The position numbers and the translations under genes were made by a program. A DNA stretch of 64,000 nucleotides. It comes from Musa acuminata AAA Group. Taxonomy: Eukaryota > Streptophyta > Magnoliopsida > Zingiberales > Musaceae. Shown one piece after another: positions 11,896 through 24,854 of this stretch. A model generated the notes under the pieces. The model ran no database searches and was not told the origin of the DNA. It was given only the letters and a program-made list of their open reading frames with translations. Position 1 is the first letter of the stretch; each line of letters starts with the position of its first letter. The stretch covers positions 8,791,001 through 8,855,000 of the forward strand of contig NC_088357.1 in the NCBI RefSeq assembly GCF_036884655.1. The letters run 5' to 3'.

Positions 11896-12770
11896 AAGAA
11901 TCCCAAGGTGCCAGGTCAAAAAATTCAACCTTTGCCTTCACCCAAGGCGAGGGGATTTGGAAGCTTGACCCCCTCCTTTGCCATGGACGGAGAGGTCGAG
12001 AAGGTTGACTCCTACATCCATTGAATCATGGGGGTCAAAAAGATAGAAGGAAGTCAAGAAACCCGATCTCATTCAACCAATATGCATCCCTCGATGACAC
12101 AAAGGTGTGACTATACGTGTCAAATAAGCTAAACGTGCTACTAGGTTATTAATAGATTGAAGAGATATAAGTTTGACGTGCTTGATAAATTAGATGTCAT
12201 TTCAGACTCCGCTCGTAAAAGTCATGAAACATGTCTTGGAAGAGGGGACAAGTGATAGGGAGTATAGATAATCATCATCCGACACGTAACGATCATGTGA
12301 GGCTCATGATGAAAAGAAAAGATGGAGGATACCTTCTAATTGCTTGCCCATATGGATAAAGGTTCAAGGTAAATGATTATGGGCTATCCACCGTTTGTTG
12401 TCCACGTGGACAAAAGGCCAAGGGAAGACTATTGGAGGTGGTTACATGCTATCACATTGTAAAATATTTTATAAAATATTTTATCTATTTATGACTAAGT
12501 AAAAAAGCCCGTTTTTAATAGAAGGGGAGGGGCTTATCTTTTTTTACTATTAGCGTTCGCATTTATACATATTGTATTAGTAACTTAGACGGTAGAGGGA
12601 TCAAGTTAGGAAACTTCTTTTGACTTCTATTTTTGTGTAGGTGATACCTCGGGTGCTTGACATTTTTACCTATGAAACACTTCGGATAATCCTACGCATA
12701 CGAGTCTGGATCTCGTCGAGCTAACTAAGACGTTAATAATATTTTTTTCTCGTCTAAGTTTCGAAAATAC
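11896..12770. mobile_element. Decayed LTR-like element sequence
   Basis: After the tandem array comes noncoding sequence ending near 12690-12755 with a phrase (GTCTGGATCTCGTCGAG then CTAACTAAGACGTTAATAAT). That phrase recurs in variant form at about 48035-48072. Such dispersed shared ends suggest an LTR or other element terminus. No coding domain, primer-binding site or target duplication was found. Confidence 0.4.
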
Positions 12771-13196
12771 CTCTTTAAATATAAAAAATGTGCATTGAGT
12801 TCATCTTTTATTTAGTTTATTATGAAAAAAATTAATTTAACAAATAGAGAAAAAAGTGTCACTAAAAATTGTGTTTAAAGTCATTGGCGGATTTGAGTTT
12901 TGACTTCATTTATCGCGAGAATCCGACCGTCCATTGACCCAGGAGTAGGTCACAGGATCACCCATCAAAAGTTTCACGCATCTCGAAGCGTAGTGGACGC
13001 GTCATTCCAATATGGTGGTAGGATCATAGGAACGTTGATTCAATGTAATGTCTCATATCGGACGATTCAGATCAAAAGTTGGAGCACGGCAGTATAAGAC
13101 CTGGGGGGAATGTGTTCTTCCAACTTTGCTTGCCGAGTGCTCGATCTCGATCTCGATCTCGATCCCGAGCTTAGGGTTTTGCTATCTGCGATCGAC
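12771..13196 (+). promoter_or_regulatory. SEC61 gamma upstream region and 5' UTR
   Basis: The 426 bases before the SEC61 gamma ATG. A GATCTC hexamer repeats about four times at 13140-13164, followed by a telo-box-like TTAGGGTTTT at 13171-13180, probably inside the 5' UTR. Telo-boxes are typical of plant genes tied to translation and secretion. No clear TATA box is assigned. Confidence 0.5.
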
Positions 13197-13552
13197 ATGG
13201 ATGCCTTGGACTCCGCAGTCGATCCCTTGAGGGAGTTCGCCAAGGACAGCGTCCGCCTCGTCAAGCGCTGCCACAAGCCCGATCGCAAGGGTAAGACGCT
13301 CCCATTTCTCATGTCAGATCGTTTCTCCGCTCGATTCGGTCGATTTGCTCGATCGAATGCTTCCTGTCTCTTGGATCTTTGACTTTTTCCCTAAAACTTG
13401 CGCTATTCGTTTGGATCGGCCGGGTCGGGATTGCAGAGTTCTCGAAGGTGGCGGTCCGCACGGCGATCGGGTTCGTGGTGATGGGATTCGTCGGGTTCTT
13501 CGTCAAGCTGATCTTTATCCCGATCAACAACATCATTGTCGGCTCCAGTTAG
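13197..13552 (+). CDS. SEC61G: Protein transport protein Sec61 subunit gamma
   Basis: Two exons, 13197-13290 and 13437-13552, give 69 residues, the normal plant length. It is the small tail-anchored subunit of the ER Sec61 translocon, which clamps the alpha channel subunit during co-translational import. The sequence shows the conserved N-terminus [18 protein letters not shown], then [13 protein letters not shown] across the intron, and one C-terminal membrane helix ([20 protein letters not shown]). It ends NNIIVGSS. The intron is 146 bp with GT-AG ends, splitting a codon after its first base. The stop codon TAG is followed immediately by GTAATT, which could be a donor for a 3' UTR intron. 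The upstream in-frame extension is not needed; the ATG at 13197 matches the family start. Confidence 0.96.
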
Positions 13553-16500
13553 GTAATTGGATCTGAAATCCTTGTGGTCTATGTTGTTGATTCAGCAAAG
13601 GAATCGGGTTTTCATGCATTAGGGGTGAAAAATTGTGGTCGCAATACGTGAAATAACTTCGACTTAGTCTTTGTGTTCGAAGTGGTTACAGTGTCCGATG
13701 CTCTCGATATCTTTCCAAAGAGATGTTTCAGTATTTGGCTTGTCCGATTACTTCTCTTTATTCATAAACTTATCGTCTGAGCAAACTGCTGGTTTTTGTT
13801 CATGTCAGTATGATTAAACTTCCACTGGAGGTTGATGTCACCTGATGGATCCATTACATGCTTAACTCAAATTACGAATATAGCAATGTGGTCCAATGGC
13901 ACATAAAGGTTAATTACTTTTTAGACGTATGTTTGCAGAAGGCCAATAAGGGATTTGGCTGGCTATGTTTGGAACTCAGATTACAAATATGTTGTTTGTT
14001 TAACCTTGTTCACTGTCATTTTGAATTACCTTGGATATGTGGAAGGGAACATGATTATATTGAAAGGCCAAGATGCCATTTTGAATTCACTGTCAGTTAG
14101 AGGACACCACCACTTTCGATGATACCTTGAATCTGTCATGCATGAGCAAGCTTCCATTTATCAGAAAAAGGAAGTTGTGCTTATTTGGAGGCTTTTGTGA
14201 ATTGATTCTCATAAGTTAAACAAGAGGGTAGTTACAACATTGCTAATCTTTATTTTCCATTTCACTTGTGAGTCGACTCTGGGTCTTTTAATAACTTTAT
14301 ATAACCCTCGACTTTTCCTCTCTCTGTGAGCTATCCATTGTAATTTACCTTGTGTTTCTCATCCTCCCTCTTTCAATTTTTCTCTTTACTTGTGTGGGTG
14401 ATTGTTTCTCTTTCTTCCAATATTCATCCATTTGCATTGGTAATCTTTAATCTTTTCCCTTGCTTTTACTTTTACTCTCTCTCTTTGTCTCTCCATGTAC
14501 AATTGATCAAAACACTATGTGCAATCCTCCTTTGGCCTCTCCATGTGCGTTTGTGTGCATGTTCTTATCATCACCTGTGATCTTTGTTCACCTTTCTTAT
14601 TGTAATATTTTCAACTTCTGTGACATTTTCAAAAATTAGAATTGCAATGTGAGGTATAAGCTAAGTTTAAATTTTCTCTTGTTGGAAGATTCGATTTGGT
14701 TCTATTTCATTTAACTTAATTCCTCTTTTGTGGTAATTATCACCTAGCTCCTTGGAAGTAAAACCTGAAGCTTGAATGTCTAGTTTATTCTCATCTATTC
14801 TCCATTCTTTGCCAAAGGAACATTTGAAATTAAATAATGCATTAAGTTGAAAATTGAAATGTGTCCATACAACTTGAGTTACCATGCTGGATTATTATTT
14901 ACATAATTTTTATGGATTTTGCAATTCTAATTGTTTAGGAATATTTTGATGAATGATTATTGATTCAAGCCTTGTGAAGCAAGTCCAAGTTCAGGTCTGG
15001 GAATGTGTGGCCTCGAGTTGGGCCATATCTAAGCTGAGCCTGGGCTGTGAGCTTTATGAGCCTTTGAGCCTTGAACATGCCAGCTTAATGAAGTTTGGAT
15101 ACAGCTTTTGAGCTTGACTTGGATTATATAAAAGGACAACACTTTCCTGATGCCTTACTCCTGACAAATTGTGATTCCTTGAGTTGTGGACAGCCCAAAA
15201 AGCCATTATTGCTCTTGGCTCCTATGGTGCCCAGGCCACAAGATCTTCCTCCTTGAGCTGCAAACCTCGCTCCCTCTTCCTCTTGTTCGACGTCCTTGAC
15301 TGATAACTGCCACCATGCTGTCCTACACCGACACTTCCTTCTACATGGTCACCATTTGCCAACTTTTCTAGTCTCACTTCTCATCTTTTCTGCCTATACC
15401 CTCCGCTACTTCCTTGTCTCTTCAACCAAGACCTTCAACTATGATAGTCTAGGCAGTAGTAACAGATGCCTATCTCACAGAAAAGGTTATATATGTGTGT
15501 GTGTGTGTGTGTGATGAGTTTTTGTCATATTTACCAAAGAAGAATTTCATTGTACTTTGAAGGTGATAGCCCAAACACCTAGGTTATCTCCTTGGTAACT
15601 AAAACTTCAATGTTCGGGGAGACTTTGATGGTGATATTGCTGGAGTGATTTTATTTAATGAAAGAGTAAGGCAGATCAGGAACACCTTTTTCTATTTAAA
15701 TTGTAAACCTGCTACTTCGTCTATTTTTCTGCCCATATGCATTACTGATGCTCACCTTGCTTAATCTTCATAGGGAACAAACGTTTTATATGTAGTACAT
15801 ATAAGATCATGCAAACGTTTGATACGTCATGATGATTTTCATAAGCTTTGCACTTGTACTTGACGTGCCACTTCATTAAAAGCAAATGCTGCTCGTGTTT
15901 GAACCTTTTTCTTTTCTCCTCTGATGTTTCTGGCTGCAGGAGCTTAAGTGGCCCGAGGGGTTGCGTGCTGTTGGACGAGGGAAATGTATTTGCCATCCTA
16001 TTGGTTTCCCCTGCTCCAGCATTTTTGGTGTCACTGTGAAGAAAACTTGGTACTTGACTTCCATGTATGATCGATAACCTGTTACATGGACCTTCTCTGT
16101 CTGGAGAGCTATAGATCCAGGTTCTGGTATCTGATATGTCGAATGTAGTGGTAGCATTTGTTTGACATAGTTGCCACATTTTGTTTGCATGGCTATCATC
16201 TGCAAAATGTGGGGCGTTAAACTAAAATTCTTCAAGTGATGCGTGGAATATTCCTCTCTAATCTTAACATTCGATGCTTCACCATGCTCCTCCTCTTAAG
16301 CTTGCATGAATCCCTACTGGAGAAGTCCTTGGTGCCATCATCTGCAAGATGTTGTTGACCTGAAGCTTCTCAGCGGAGAGTTGCGGTGGCAACGACAAAA
16401 GTCAAGTAAGTTTTTATGTGCCTGTCTGTATATATATATTTCCCTTGGATAAATAAATCTGATGGTAGGATGTTGTATGTGCTTTATTTGAACGGAAGGT

Positions 16501-16930
16501 AGATTTTACCGGAGCAATTATTATAATGTATGTAATAGGACAGGAAAATTTAAGATCATCTAGTGATCAGATCGGTTGCCGACACAATAGAGCCCACCAC
16601 GTTAAAACAACCCTACATTAAGCGTTTGCAGCTTTCTCTACATGACAGCTACTGTCATGCGCCAAGGCAATCGACAGGAAGCCTGCACGAGTAAGAGTTT
16701 GCTGCTGTCATACATTTAATGTTCTCCAACACCATAACCAAGAACAGTCGATGATGAAACGCACATATTTAACCCTCGAGCAAACAATTTGAATGATATC
16801 AACAAAAACATGAGTCTCGATTTTTTTCACATAAGAATGACACCAAAGTAGAGGATCGTAAGAGGTAATGCGAACTAGTACAAGTCGATACAATCCGTGA
16901 GGTTCCAGCGGTCAGCAGAGGGGTCGGAAG
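13553..16930. other. SEC61 gamma 3' region and spacer
   Basis: Mostly AT-rich, and consistent with a long 3' UTR intron of SEC61 gamma. A strong acceptor (polypyrimidine then GGCTGCAG) lies at 15932-15939, followed by less AT-rich sequence to about 16390 that could be the 3' UTR exon. A GT dinucleotide run lies near 15495-15513. No other gene recognised. About 16400-16930 also contains the 3' flank of the minus-strand VID27-like gene. Confidence 0.4.
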
Positions 16931-19900
16931 TCAGTGCCGGCCGCTTGATATACTGAAAGAGCTCACCTTCATTGGGGTTGCCACGACCAGAGGTGCCTCC
17001 GGCGAGTCGCTCACCGCAAACTTCTCGTGCATGAAGCGGCTGTCCACGATGGATTCATCTTTGGGGACGATCTTGTAGCAGTAGCAGCTCTTCAGCCCTT
17101 CCTGATTCTTGTAGCACTCGTGGTTGCTGTCCTTTACTTGCTGGAAGTTCCAGATGACACTAAAATTGCCGAAAGTCGCAACCAGATGCCTCTCCCGCTT
17201 ACCATTGTCAGTCACCTGGATGCATAGAAATCACAAAACAATCAACCAAAATATCGATGGAGATGCAAACTGCTGTTAACCACAGGAGACAAAAGTGAAA
17301 AAGGACGCACAAACAAAAGAAAACAAAAAAAAAATTAACAAAAGAGCGTTAAGAGTAAATGAAAAGAAAAAAAAAAAGAAAAATGACGCACATTAGAATG
17401 AAAATAAAACTTTAGTTTTCATATCCCTTACTTCCGCAGGGATCACATGATGTTTGTAGTACCATTATCCAACAACATACCAACAGCACTATATAAATTC
17501 ACACCTAAATGGACATATATAACAAGCAAAGAAGCTAAATCACATGATTTTAGGTACTTTACTTGGCAGATTCTGCCGCTTCAATGGACCGATACTCCAT
17601 GGCCTCTCAAATATAATATTCGATATGGATTTTCAAGATGTATTTCCATCGTTTGCTTAAGAAACAACCACATCATGTGAAACATTCACATGGGACCACA
17701 TTCTCACTCCAGTCACTACCATATATTGACATTCAAATAGAACCACCACATTCTCACTTCAATGGCTACCATAGTTTGAGTTGGAAGTTCTACAAACTTT
17801 TTCTCTTTGTTAATATGTCAACCAATTCAGTCCTGAAATTGGCAACATCTTTTTTACTCGTCTAAACTGCCAAAGATACTTTTGATATGATGATGAGCTC
17901 AGATTTACTCCTACAGCTATAAAATAGAAATATCCAAGTCATTAATATAGCAAAAAGAAATCCTACAGACCAATAAAACATGAGCATCAAATCCTTTTCA
18001 TGCCAACCATTTGATATCAGATCAAGGAAATTAATTTTGTTTACGCAACACATTAACCAAATTCTGTTCATATAAACCATTGTTTATAATATTCATTAAA
18101 CAATCTATAATGCTGTAAACCAACATTTAGCAATTCCAATGCTATATTCAGGTTTGCAACCATTCTCATAAATCAATTATGTGAAACGAATACTCAAACG
18201 ACTAACAGATTTTCAAATCTTACTCTCTTTTATAGTAGTAATCATAGTCCGATGTGTGCACTCACATATATCAAATAAAAGAACACGTCTACTTAAATGA
18301 CAAAAAAGCAATAACACAGGTAACAATCTTCCTATGTTCTACTAATATATCGACAGGTACAACAATCATGGTCAGAAATAATCTACAAATACTACACTCA
18401 AAATGCCAATGCAATACTTTTACAAACACTGTGAAAAGCCAAGGCAATGTCCATCATCTCAAGCAAAAATAAAATGAGGATAAATATTTCAGAGCTCCCA
18501 TATCTTAACTCAAATGGGTAAAACAGTAATCACAGTGACAACCAATTTCCTACTCTATAAAAGGTCTTCAAGTTCTATTATGAGACAAAAACAATCTCTC
18601 AGGGATGGACTGTGACAGAAGTAGATATCAGATCAATGGTTATGTTAAGTCAGTTTTCTTTTGTCTTTTCTCTTGCCCAAAAGTATATATCCTACAAAAT
18701 ATGTCAAGTGTCAACCAAGGTGAATGTCTCTACCTATTCTAGACTCTTGTCCAAAAGAAATGGCCTTTTTGGCTCCCTCCTTGTTAAACCATTAATGATC
18801 TCAATCATGTCCTCTAGTTAGGAGACCCATGACATATCCCACGATGAGCAACAAAAAGAAAAGAAAAAAAAAGAGGCAACAAATCAACCAACACTTCATA
18901 AGATTTTAGTTCCGATGAATAGGATTCATAAGGAAATAAATATAGTAACCGTGGGGAAACATACAGATTAAGAATATTACAGATGATCGATGCCTCTTGA
19001 TGTCCAAAGACACCAAGATGGCACAGAGAGAGTTTGGGAGGATAGCATCCACAAAAATAAAGAAAAGAAGCTGACAGAGTGAAAAAGAAAAAGATGCAAT
19101 TCAGTCTCATATCAAATGTAAAAGGAGATCTGAGCTGGTTTATAGTACTAAATGAATCTATTGCTATTAATCTGAGCTAAAGTATTTTGAGTCACGTAAT
19201 TCTAGACCTATCAAATTAATGGATCAGTTATTTCATTCAACTGAATAATGATATCAAAGGCTAACAAAAAAAACTAAGATGAAGAATACCTAATTAAAGG
19301 CATAACTCATGTAACTCTTAAAAAAATATTTTGATTGAGAGTAATGAAAAAAATAACTGCAAAAACATGGAAACACAGAAAAGCTAAAGTTGAAAATGAT
19401 AGTCATGGACAAGATTACTTATGAAAGACAGATTTCTATTCAAAAACAGAAAACAAAAAAAGAAACTAAACTTCGAACATGAAGGTGTACATTTTTAATA
19501 AACTCGAACTTGGTAGTCACAAAAACGTAAGTTACAATGACTAATTCCTAATTTGAAGAACAACAAAATAATTATAAACTCTAAGATGTCACAGTGAATG
19601 TTGTGACTAGAAGACCATGCCAAAAATTACATGAACACAATCAAATATGTTAATCCCAGCGGCCAAAACATTTAGTTCAATCAAATAAATTAAGAAATCA
19701 ACTAGAACTTGAGCAACAAAAATCAGCAGCAAACATGAATTGGAGATTGTACATTATGCATTTTCAAAAAAGAAAAACTTGGGGAATGTCAGTCATACCC
19801 ATGAAAACTGTCCCCCACGGAACTTATTGTCGGTGCCAGCCAGCTGCGAGTCCAGTGGAGTAAGCTTCAATAATCTTGGAGCAGCAATCCTGTGACCTCT

Positions 19901-21421
19901 TCTCCCACTAAAACCAGTCATCTCCCTTCCATCTTTGTCCTTAAAGACTGTGCTTATAAGTATTAGGTATGTGTCTGTTGTGCCCAATACCCACTTTCCA
20001 TCAAAAGTAACATCCACGTGAGTGATCGGTGATCCAAGTCCAGGGAATGCAGTCTTTGCCACCCTCATAGAACCGTCTGAGTATAACCGTATCTTCCCAT
20101 TCAGAGATCCCACAACAATAGAACCATCACCTGTGGTAGCAAAGCACTGAAAATTTGTCCCTTTAGAGAACTGGTGACCTTGCTTCCACTGCAACACCGG
20201 GGATTCCATTTGAATTGCAATGTTCTGGACCATCCCTCTTTGGTCCCGCAAGTCCCAGCGGCAAAGAGTATTATCATCCAACCCCAAAAAGGTGGACTCT
20301 GATGGATCCAACTGAGCACCCTTGCTATCATTTGCTATGTCTTGCATGGTAATATTAGTTCCATCCTTCTCAAACTTCCACTCTGTGACAACCTTCCCCG
20401 TTTCAATGTCCAGCTGATGAAGCCCAGTTGCACGGGAATTCCCTTGTGCTGGGCTCATCAACAACATATTGGTCTCTGCTTTCATCAAAAGTGCCTTCTT
20501 AGGTGTAGAACACCCGCCAGCTCGGCCACCATTTCTCGAAACATTCACTGAAATCCCCTTTCCATGAACCCCATGGCTAAAGTTCCTGAGAACCTGGATC
20601 CCAGAGTCACTCACCAAGAAACTGTTGTCAAGTGCACCAAGTGCGAGGCTCTGTATCCCACCTCCATTGGCCGCCTCCTCGAACTCCTCCAGCAAGTCCT
20701 GGTTGACCCTGGTCGGCATAGCCAACGGCCCAGGACTGCTTTCAAAGCATTCTTCAGCATCTCCCCAAATGCTCTCTTCTTCTGCCTCTGGTCGCACCCA
20801 CGCCATGAAATCCTTTCCGAACACCTTCACCTTGTTCGCCTCGTTCGCTGCAAAGCCGTAGGCGTTCTCAAAGAGGCAGCTTTGGTACTGATTCTGGAAC
20901 TCCCGATACCCTTCCAGCGTGGGGAATTTGATGGCCCACACCCCATCGGCGACGAAATCAACGCGGCGCTGGTCGGGCAACGACTTGAGCTGCAGCTCCG
21001 GACCGACCCTGACGCGGACCCTGGCGCCGATCCGCAGGAACCAAGGGGAGGAGGACGGGCTCTCATCCTCGCCGTCGGAGTCGCCAGAGAGCGAGGGCCG
21101 AAAGAAAGCGTAGGAGGCGAGCTTGTCGGAGAGGACCCAGCGGGCGGCGGGGGAACTGCCGCCGACGTGGAGGTAGAGCTTGACAGAGTTCGTAGGGCTA
21201 GGGTTCTGGGAGGAGGGAGACGGCGAGGAGTAGGGCTTAGTATACTGGAGTTTGAGGGATTGAAGCTGCCGATCCACTTCGTCGAGGGAGTAGGTCGGGG
21301 TTAGGGTTTCCCCCGATCGGTGACCGGTTCCTCCTTGGTCTTGTTGTTGTTGTTGTTCTCCCCCTTCTTCTTCGTCGGAATCGGAGAGCTCCAAGGCCTC
21401 GCGGCTGTGAGATCCTCCCAT
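16931..21421 (-). CDS. CYPRO4/VID27-like WD40-type protein
   Basis: Two exons in transcript order, 21421-19799 and 17215-16931, give 635 residues. The large intron (17216-19798, 2.58 kb) has GT-AG ends and falls between codons. The N-terminus MGGSHSRE fits an N-myristoylation site (Gly2, Ser6). It is followed by an acidic SDSDEEE stretch and a glutamine run. The C-terminal half (from about residue 240) is the VID27 beta-propeller-like domain with [34 protein letters not shown] and [14 protein letters not shown]. The end of exon 1 (FRGGQFSW) and exon 2 ([20 protein letters not shown], then CYCYKIV and [11 protein letters not shown]) match plant CYPRO4. The biochemical role in plants is poorly defined; the yeast homologue was named from vacuole import and degradation. 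Head-to-head spacing with an unidentified plus-strand frame is about 550 bp. Confidence 0.95.
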
Positions 21422-21975
21422 GGCGAGCGAGCGAGCGAGCGAGTGTACGAGAAGCGGGCAAGATTTGAATTCGGAAGGGAACTTATAGTGGAGAGAGCGC
21501 GGGGATTCGAACTCGATATTAACACCTGCCTTAAGCGGTGAGGGTACCGATCGGAGTCTATGCTAATAATTTTACTACTCCTTGACCATTTACCCGGTAA
21601 TCTCCGTTACCTTATGATTGTATGACGATGTGGGCCAGGCAGAAACCCCTCGCCTAAAGGTGGGTAAAACTGGCAGTGACTTGTAATTGGGTAAGAAAAC
21701 TATTTCGTTTTTCATCGCACTCCTAAGCAGGGACCCCGGAAGGTGGGGCCCACGTGGATCTTCATGCATGTAGCCAGTCACAAGACTGGTAGGTGACCCT
21801 GGTAAGGTAAACATGGTCAAAGAAGAAAGCAAATTTGCGAGACGGCAGAAACGCACCCTTCTTGTTTGCTTTGATCCCATCACCGTTCATATTCCAAAGA
21901 TGGGTCTACCATCTCAGTGAACGGCTGAGATTTGAGATTGGCCAATACGTGAACACTTGTCTTTTCGAGAGGATC
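21422..21975. promoter_or_regulatory. Upstream region of VID27-like gene, possibly bidirectional
   Basis: Spacer between the VID27-like ATG and the interrupted plus-strand frame. A run of GAGC units (21424-21440) lies in the 5' UTR immediately upstream of the minus-strand ATG. No TATA box is assigned. No coding similarity seen. Confidence 0.35.
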
Positions 21976-22470
21976 ATGTGGCTTCGCCTCCGTCTTCCTC
22001 TCCCCTTCCACCCTCCGGAATCCAATCGCAATCCTTCGGATTGGGGTTAGGGTTCCGAGAACCCGCGGTTCGTCGTCGTCTTCTCGCCACGCATCCGGCC
22101 GGAAGGTCCTCCGCGAGGTAAGCCGCTTCCCGGTGGTAGAAGGGCGTACCTCGACGGGCAGAAATCTGTGAGGTTCTCCCTTGACCCGACCAAGGAGCTC
22201 ATTCCCATCGATCTTGTTTCATGGAACCCTTCACTTATCTGTGGTGAGGTCCTCAAGCCGACTTATGCTTTCTTGTTGCCATTTCTTTATCAGATTTTGG
22301 AGTTGTATCCACGATTGTTGCGCTTGTTCTGTTGGGCAAGAACGACTGATTGGTATAAAAAAGATGTCTTTTTGAATGTTAACCGAACTGTTTATGCTGG
22401 TGGATGGGTGCAACACGTGCTCTTTAGTGTTCTTATTAAGGAAGACTTGTATCCAATTGCGCTCCATTAG
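21976..22470 (+). pseudogene. Unidentified open frame with one in-frame stop
   Basis: From an ATG at 21976 the frame runs 24 codons to TAG at 22048. It then stays open about 140 codons to 22470, including RFVVVFSPRIRPEGPPRGK and AYLDGQKSVRFSLDPTKEL. The first 280 bases are GC-rich like a real first exon, and TTAGGGTT spans the stop. I do not recognise the family. A donor-like CGAG|GTAAGC at about 22119 means the true exon may be shorter and partly 5' UTR. It could be a broken gene, the start of an unrecognised gene, or noncoding. Confidence 0.25.
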
Positions 22471-24854
22471 CATACCATACAAATAGAAATAACTAGACTA
22501 TTTTTTTCCTCGAATCTAGTCATGCTCCATCATGTCAGAAGAACATTCCAATTATATCTTTCTTCCCTTGGTCACTTCCTTATGGAGTAAATATTTTATT
22601 TACAAAATGCTCAAAATTTCAAAATGTCTTAAGGATACAAGAATGTTTACCATGCAATGATGCCTTTGCAATTATTTGGCCTATATTCTCTGAATAATTA
22701 AAGGCAACAACCATAATAATGCTTACCATGCATTGACATACACCTTGAATTCGTATATAAACACCCCTTATCTTATTTGTTTCCTTTTGATGAGAGGAAT
22801 ATTAGGATCAGGGAATTGGACATTGAACTTTATATAAAATCTAAATGTTTAGTCATGTAAGCTAATGATAGTCATGATTGAACTACTGTCCAGACGTGGA
22901 ATGAACCAACAAATGAAGAAAGTAATCATTACTGAAGGGTCTTGTAGTCATGATTGTGCATATTATGGAAAATTATTTAAAGAGAGTGTTGAGAGGGTAA
23001 ATGCCTTCTGAGGATACTAAAAAAGAAATGCAGCACGTATGTAGTCAATCCTATTTTCATTTGTTATGAAGCTGAATAAGTTGTATTGCCAGGTTGGATT
23101 CCATGTGATATTTACTTTGTATCTGACACTTTTGTATTGACATGTTACCATTGATAGGCTCCATTTCAGTTGCAGTCACATTTTTCATGAGTGTTTTCAT
23201 TCTGGTTCATTAAATATCATCTCAAATGAAACAGCTTAGGTTGCTCTCTAAAGTTAAAGGAAGTTAATTTCATGTAAGCTGTAGTTTATTGCTGGAGCAA
23301 GTTTGCCTTTATTGCAAAGGATTAATGATGGATCCCTTGACAATTATTATCAATGTTTTATTTCCACTGCACTGGTGGAATTTTGAGTACTTCTAATAAA
23401 CATAAATATTTAATTGAACAAATGCTTGTATCATGCAGATCAGTATCAAGATGTTGTGAACTAGCTGGGACATGCATTAGGATGAAATTGGCAAAGCAAA
23501 GTGCATCTGAATTGTTAACTATATAAAGATAATATCACTGGAAACTTGGAACTGTTGAACAAGCAAAGTTACTTACGCTAGATAATCTGTACATCTTTGT
23601 TTCCAAAATGTTACTTCCCGACTTGATTCATCCAAAATCCTTCCAGCTTCATTTGGATATTACTCTGGTCAAGGCAATCAAGGATTTTTTGTGCCGGTAT
23701 CATGTCTGTTACGCGCCTGTTAGCCTTATGTCAACATGGGATGGAGATTACCATGACATATTGGCATTTCTGCCATATGTGCTGTCCTTGTGGCAGGCAC
23801 ATGTAAATTTATGTGCATGATAGTTGATACTGTATGCAGGCACTGCATGCAGCACCTGCCCTTTCCCGGTGATGATAACCTACCCACTTGTCTGGGTGGG
23901 ACAGAGGACCACTGCAGGTAAATGCAATGTTTTTGACTAATTAACAACAAGCATCAGCATAGGTTAATCTTCCCTTGAATTGCTTACTTTGGTTTGGTTG
24001 GCAATTCTTTGTTCATTAGAAAGCGATATACATACATGTTCCTCTAATCTTATGAACGAATCATCTATGTGCTTGTATTTATAACATTTACATATATTCT
24101 TCTATCAAACAAAATATTTGAATCAAACATTGGCACCAACTTTCTAATCTCAATCTTTTGGGATATTAGAACTTGAATATCTTTAATTTTTATTAATGTG
24201 TAACTCATGCCGCTGGGTGACATAATAGTTTACTTTGTCAATTTTATGGCACTAAACATTTCAGTCGCTTGTTTTTCTTTCATATTATCCTTGCATCTGT
24301 ATTTGTCATAGCTAAGCTATATCTTCTTTTTTTCTTTCATCTACTTTTTATCATTCTGTCTCTCAGGCGGATAGAAGAGGAATGAATACCTCTTGCTTGC
24401 CACTATTTTACTGTATGAACATGTTTGTTGACATTGAACCAGGTCCTTTTCCTCTTGGTTTGCTTAATGACTACAGAAAGGTCTGTGCTTACACATAACA
24501 TCTCAGATCTCTTTTTCTTGCTCTTTATCTTGGTTTAATCTGTGTTAGTTGTGTGCATAACTTCTGATTGTTCTTTAAGAGTTTTTACCCAATTTGAGCT
24601 ATCATCCATTGGCAAGGATGGGGACATACATGGATGAATGATAAGGTGCATCAATACCATTTAGTTTAGATGAGTCACATAGTCCTCTGTGCTTCAAGGT
24701 AAGATAGGTCATGGTAGTCATGGCAACAGAACAGTCTTGTGATTTAGCTGACAGGTCTGGAGATTGGCTTTTGGATCTGTTGGAAAGCTCCTGCAGGCTT
24801 TCCAGAAACCAAAATGTCTTCGAGCATTGGTCTTGGTGTTTGAATACATGAGGC
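22471..24854. other. AT-rich spacer without recognised gene
   Basis: No domain-bearing frame found. Short frames at 23608-23820 and 24602-24856 lack features. It could contain introns of a gene beginning near 22 kb, but no exon pair could be matched. Confidence 0.45.

Noticed and set aside
20564..21304. 246-codon plus-strand frame opposite the VID27-like gene
   Set aside because: Antisense shadow of a strongly matching coding exon.
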